Made by a program: the position numbers and the translations under genes. Positions 6,866 through 9,948 of a stretch of DNA of 9,948 nt are shown one piece after another. The notes beneath the pieces were generated by a model, which was given only the letters and a program-made list of their open reading frames with translations, made no database searches and was not told the origin of the DNA. The DNA is from Abditibacteriales bacterium (GTDB lineage: Bacteria; Armatimonadota; Abditibacteriia; Abditibacteriales; JANWYM01). The stretch spans positions 1 to 9,948 of the forward strand of contig JANWYM010000113.1 of the NCBI GenBank assembly GCA_025055355.1, written 5' to 3'. Within the stretch, counting starts at the first letter, position 1. Each line of letters begins with the position of its first letter.

Positions 6866-7303
6866 GTGGACGTGAACTCCGCCATCAACATCAGGTTCAA
6901 AGGCGGCGCCATAGGCAGCCTGCAAATCGTCGGCAACGCGCCCGGCATTGGCGGCAGCGTGTGGGAGGACATTACCATTTTCGGCAGCGACGGTGCGCTC
7001 TACTACCGCCAACTCGCGCACCCCGGATACAAAGCCGTGCTGGAACACCGCCGCTTCGATGCGGCGGAGCCCCTTCCTCTCATCGACCTCCCGCCCGGCT
7101 CCACGCCCGACCAGAACTTTGTCAACGCCCTTCTGGGCAAAGAACCCAACTACTCCCCACCCCTCTGGGGCTTGCGCACCATTCAACTGAGCGAAGCGGC
7201 GTGGCAATCGGCGGAGACAGGGCAGGCGGTCAGGGTGGAGAGTTTAAGGGAGGGAGTTGGCGGAGCGGCTCTCAGTGGGCTTTACAGCCATCCTCCTTTG
7301 TGA
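6866..7303 (+). pseudogene. Gfo/Idh/MocA-family oxidoreductase remnant, C-terminal domain only
   Basis: This 145-codon reading frame matches only the substrate-binding C-terminal domain of Gfo/Idh/MocA dehydrogenases: DVNSAINIRFKGGAIGSLQI (2-21), then VWEDITIFGSDGALYYRQ (32-49), and the late PDQNFVNALLGKEP (81-94) with a helix up to AVRVESL (121-127). The whole NAD-binding Rossmann half, about 200 residues in a normal protein, is absent. Family-like residues can be read in the same frame a few codons upstream of the GTG at 6866, where an in-frame TGA at 6848-6850 closes the frame. The remnant abuts the isomerase stop, so a deletion probably fused the two. The last residues after VESL do not look like family sequence. 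A small stand-alone protein is possible but could not bind NAD. Confidence 0.7.
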
Positions 7304-7309
7304 TAGAAT
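7281..7309 (+). promoter_or_regulatory. Sigma70-type promoter of rpsO-pnp
   Basis: TTTACA (7281-7286) and TAGAAT (7304-7309) are separated by 17 bases. The spacer ends with the TGA of the oxidoreductase remnant. The transcript would begin near 7316 and carry a leader of about 47 bases before rpsO. Confidence 0.72.
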
Positions 7310-7362
7310 GGAAGCGTGAAAAACCGAGAGAACCCAGTGAAGTGAGGAGGGTATAGCAAACG

Positions 7363-7632
7363 ATGAGTGCAGCAGAGAAGGAAAAGGCTAACATCATTGG
7401 GCATTACCAGCGACACGAACGGGACACGGGGTCGCCCGAGGTGCAGATTGCGTTGCTCACCAACCGCATCAACCACCTGACGGAGCATCTGAAGGTGCAT
7501 AAGAAAGACTACGCCTCTCGTTTGGGGTTGCTCAAGTTAGTCGGACAACGGCGACGATTGCAGAACTACCTGCAAAGAACCGACATTAATCGCTATCGGG
7601 ATCTGGTCAAAAAATTAGGACTGCGCCGCTAA
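7363..7632 (+). CDS. rpsO: 30S ribosomal protein S15
   Basis: An 89-residue protein, exactly the usual S15 length, that binds 16S rRNA helices early in assembly of the platform of the small subunit. RHERDTGSPEVQIALLTNRI (17-36) is the family's most conserved region, followed by LTEHLKVHKKDYASR (39-53) and RRRLQNYLQ (63-71), with the closing YRDLVKKLGLRR (78-89). GAGGAGG lies 12 bases before the ATG, a slightly long spacing. It stands directly before pnp, the classic bacterial arrangement. In E. coli S15 represses its own translation through the mRNA leader. No matching pseudoknot is evident here. Confidence 0.98.
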   Translation: MSAAEKEKANIIGHYQRHERDTGSPEVQIALLTNRINHLTEHLKVHKKDYASRLGLLKLVGQRRRLQNYLQRTDINRYRDLVKKLGLRR

Positions 7633-7636
7633 CATG

Positions 7637-7665
7637 GCAGGGGACGGACCTGATGCCGTTCCTGC
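7637..7665 (+). promoter_or_regulatory. Hairpin between rpsO and pnp
   Basis: GCAGG (7637-7641) pairs with CCTGC (7661-7665) and CGG (7645-7647) with CCG (7656-7658), split by a small internal loop and closed by an eight-base loop. There is no T run. In E. coli the rpsO-pnp gap holds a terminator and an RNase III hairpin through which PNPase controls its own mRNA. This stem could serve similarly, but that is inference and the pairing is modest. Confidence 0.3.
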
Positions 7666-7693
7666 AAGGCAGCCACATGGGAGATGAAGCAAC

Positions 7694-9948
7694 ATGGGAA
7701 TTCAGACACACGAAGTCTCGATGGAATGGGCGGGGCGCACGCTTACGATTGAAACGGGCACCTTAGCCCAACAGGCCAACGGCGCGGTCACGGTGCGTTA
7801 CGCTGATACGATGGTACTCGTCACCGCTGTCGCTTCCCCCGAGGCGCGTGAGGGGATTGATTTCTTCCCCCTTACCGTCGACTTCGAGGAGAAAATGTAT
7901 GCCGCCGGGAAGATCCCCGGCGCCCGCTTTATCCGACGGGAGGGACGCCCCAGCGAGAAAGCCATTCTCACCGGGCGTCTGATTGACCGCTCGATTCGCC
8001 CTCTGTTCCCCAAAGGGGCGTTGAACGATGTGCAGGTCATCGTCACCACGCTGTCCTCCGACCAAGACACCACCCTCGACATCCCCTCGCTCATCGGCGC
8101 GTCGGCAGCCTTGGCGATTTCAGACATCCCTTTCGCTGGCCCCATTGCCGCCATCAAGGTCGGGCTGATTGACGGGCAGTTCGTCATCAATCCGACCATA
8201 TCAGATTTAGGAGCCAGTGAACTGGAAATGGTCGTGACGGGGCTGGAGCGGGGGGTCGTGATGATCGAGGCGGGCGCGCGGCAGGTGCCGGATGAGGTGG
8301 TGGCGGACGCGATTGAGTTCGCTTACTACAACTTCCAGCCCGTCATTGACCTGCAAAACCAACTGGTCGAGCGGGTCGGCAAACCGAAGCGGGCGTTCCA
8401 GATCCTCCAGCCGCCCGAAGAGCTCCAGCAGTGGATTTTAGAGGGCTACGGCGAAGCGTTCAAGGCAGCCATCCGGCAGGTGGCGAAGGCAGACCGCGAC
8501 AACGCCCTTAACACGCTGCGCGAACAGGTCATGACCGAGTTGGCGGAGCGCGTCGGCGAGCAGACGAACCTCCTGCGCCTCGCCTTCGATGAGGTAGAAA
8601 AGAAACTCTTCCGCGAGATGGTGCTGCACGAGGGCGTGCGCCCAGACGGACGCGGTTACAAGGACATCCGCCCAGTGACTTGCAGCGTCGGGCTGCTGCC
8701 GCGCACGCATGGCTCGGGGCTGTTCACGCGCGGGGAGACCCAGGTCCTGACCGTCGCCACCTTGGGCGCGGTCAGCGACGAGAAGATCCTGGATGCCCTG
8801 GATGAGGAAGAGTCGAAGCGGTTCATGCATCACTACAACTTCCCGCCCTTCAGCACCGGCGAGGCGAAACCCCTACGCGGCGCGGGGCGGCGGGAGATCG
8901 GTCACGGCGCCCTGGCAGAACGGGCGCTGGAGAGCGTCGTCCCCGACGAGAAAGATTTCCCTTACACGATTCGCCTGGTGTCAGAGGTGTTGTCCTCCAA
9001 CGGCTCAACCTCCATGGCCAGCACCTGCGGGAGCACGCTGGCGCTGATGGACGCGGGCGTGCCGATTCTCGCCCCCGTGGCGGGGATTTCCATCGGTCTC
9101 GTGACCGAGTGCGATGAGAACGGGAACGTTATCAAACGTGCCCTGCTGACCGACATCATGGGGATGGAAGACCAACTCGGCGACATGGACTTCAAGGTGG
9201 CGGGCACGCGCCAGGGTATCACGGCCATTCAGTTAGACCTGAAGATTCAGGGCGCGGAGCCGGCGATGTTCCGCGAAGCCCTCCTGCAAGCGCGGGAGAC
9301 ACGGCTCTACCTTCTGGACAAAATGCAGGAAACCATTGCCGCCCCTCGCGATAAACTCTCCCCCTATGCCCCGTGCATCTTGGTCACCACCGTTCCGGTG
9401 GACCGCATCGGCGAGGTCATCGGTCCCGGCGGGAAGACCATTCGCGGGATTATCGAGCGCTCCGGGGCGGAAAAGATTGACATCGAAGACGATGGAAGGG
9501 TGTTCATCACTTCCATGAACGCCGCCGCTGCCAAGGAAGCCCTGCGCATCATCAACGACATGGTGCGCGAGGTGGAGATCGGCGAGGTTTACACTGGCAG
9601 GGTGTCGCGTATCTTCCCGTTCGGCGCGATGGTTGAAATCTTCCCCGGCAAAGAGGGGTTGGTGCCGGTCTCGCAAATCGCGTGGGAGCATGTGCGCCAT
9701 CCCGAAGACGTCCTTAAAGTCGGCGATGAAGTGACGGTGCGCGTCACGGACATTGACGCGCAAGGGCGCGTCAACCTCACCCGCAAAGGGCTGCTGCCCC
9801 GCCCGGCGAGTCTCACCGAAGGTTCGCTCACGGGCGGACGCCCGCTTGCGGAACGCAGCGGGCGCGGCGGCTTCAGCGGACGAGGCGGAGGACGCGGCGG
9901 CTTCGGCAGCGGGCGCGGCGGCGACCGCAGCAGCGGTCGTGGCGGACG
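7694..9948 (+). CDS. pnp: Polyribonucleotide nucleotidyltransferase (PNPase), 3' end cut by window edge
   Basis: The first 751 residues are visible. The enzyme degrades RNA 3' to 5' by phosphorolysis and can add 3' tails; it acts as a trimer in the cytoplasm, often in the degradosome. Two RNase PH domains are present. The first contains KIPGARFIRREGRPSEKAIL. The second has RPDGRG, FTRGETQ, RREIGHG and SEVLSSNGSTSMAS, plus the metal-site segment EDQLGDMDFK (492-501) with Asp493, Asp499 and Lys501. A KH domain follows with its GxxG loop GPGG at 577-580, then an S1 domain (about 630-700). After the S1 domain comes an unusual Gly/Arg-rich tail with five RGG triplets between 724 and 751. The ATG at 7694 has GGGAG ten bases upstream and starts 61 bases after rpsO, so the two are probably co-transcribed. 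Confidence 0.98.
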   Translation, partial: MGIQTHEVSMEWAGRTLTIETGTLAQQANGAVTVRYADTMVLVTAVASPEAREGIDFFPLTVDFEEKMYAAGKIPGARFIRREGRPSEKAILTGRLIDRSIRPLFPKGALNDVQVIVTTLSSDQDTTLDIPSLIGASAALAISDIPFAGPIAAIKVGLIDGQFVINPTISDLGASELEMVVTGLERGVVMIEAGARQVPDEVVADAIEFAYYNFQPVIDLQNQLVERVGKPKRAFQILQPPEELQQWILEGYGEAFKAAIRQVAKADRDNALNTLREQVMTELAERVGEQTNLLRLAFDEVEKKLFREMVLHEGVRPDGRGYKDIRPVTCSVGLLPRTHGSGLFTRGETQVLTVATLGAVSDEKILDALDEEESKRFMHHYNFPPFSTGEAKPLRGAGRREIGHGALAERALESVVPDEKDFPYTIRLVSEVLSSNGSTSMASTCGSTLALMDAGVPILAPVAGISIGLVTECDENGNVIKRALLTDIMGMEDQLGDMDFKVAGTRQGITAIQLDLKIQGAEPAMFREALLQARETRLYLLDKMQETIAAPRDKLSPYAPCILVTTVPVDRIGEVIGPGGKTIRGIIERSGAEKIDIEDDGRVFITSMNAAAAKEALRIINDMVREVEIGEVYTGRVSRIFPFGAMVEIFPGKEGLVPVSQIAWEHVRHPEDVLKVGDEVTVRVTDIDAQGRVNLTRKGLLPRPASLTEGSLTGGRPLAERSGRGGFSGRGGGRGGFGSGRGGDRSSGRGG

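Overview
The window is about 10 kb of GC-rich bacterial chromosome with short intergenic gaps, good Shine-Dalgarno sites and sigma70-type promoters. The gene mix is a GH29 fucosidase, two xylose-isomerase-like TIM-barrel proteins, a Gfo/Idh/MocA remnant and a class III aminotransferase beside rpsO-pnp. It suggests a heterotroph of the Armatimonadota, Planctomycetota or Chloroflexota kind. The phylum is inferred from gene content only and is weak. I see no phage, transposase, CRISPR array, tRNA or rRNA.

Layout. (1) Positions 3024 down to 1, minus strand: a probable carbohydrate operon read leftward from a near-consensus promoter (2996-3024). Its order is TIM-barrel sugar isomerase/epimerase, cytoplasmic GH29 alpha-L-fucosidase, then a class III PLP aminotransferase that runs off the left edge. 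(2) Positions 3191-4123, plus: L-lactate dehydrogenase, transcribed divergently from that operon and followed by a hairpin. (3) Positions 4197-5938, plus: an orphan N6-adenine DNA methyltransferase of the TaqI/Eco57I type with its own promoter and no endonuclease beside it. (4) Positions 5910-7303, plus: a second TIM-barrel sugar isomerase/epimerase. Its promoter overlaps the methyltransferase stop codon and its leader is structured. It is followed at once by a Gfo/Idh/MocA oxidoreductase that has lost its NAD-binding half. (5) Positions 7281 to the right edge, plus: rpsO and pnp in the conserved bacterial order. The polynucleotide phosphorylase ends in an arginine-glycine-rich tail that the window cuts.

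How the genes work together. The left operon looks suited to releasing and interconverting sugars inside the cell, with fucose or a related sugar cleaved by the GH29 enzyme. The isomerase and oxidoreductase remnant look like a decayed sugar or inositol oxidation pair. rpsO-pnp is core translation and RNA turnover. A diverged hairpin-forming element occurs twice, in the spacer of the left operon and in front of ldh, and is a candidate dispersed genomic repeat. I see no clearly new multi-gene system. The best leads are the oxidoreductase remnant, the repeat pair, the RGG tail of PNPase and the structured leader of the second isomerase.
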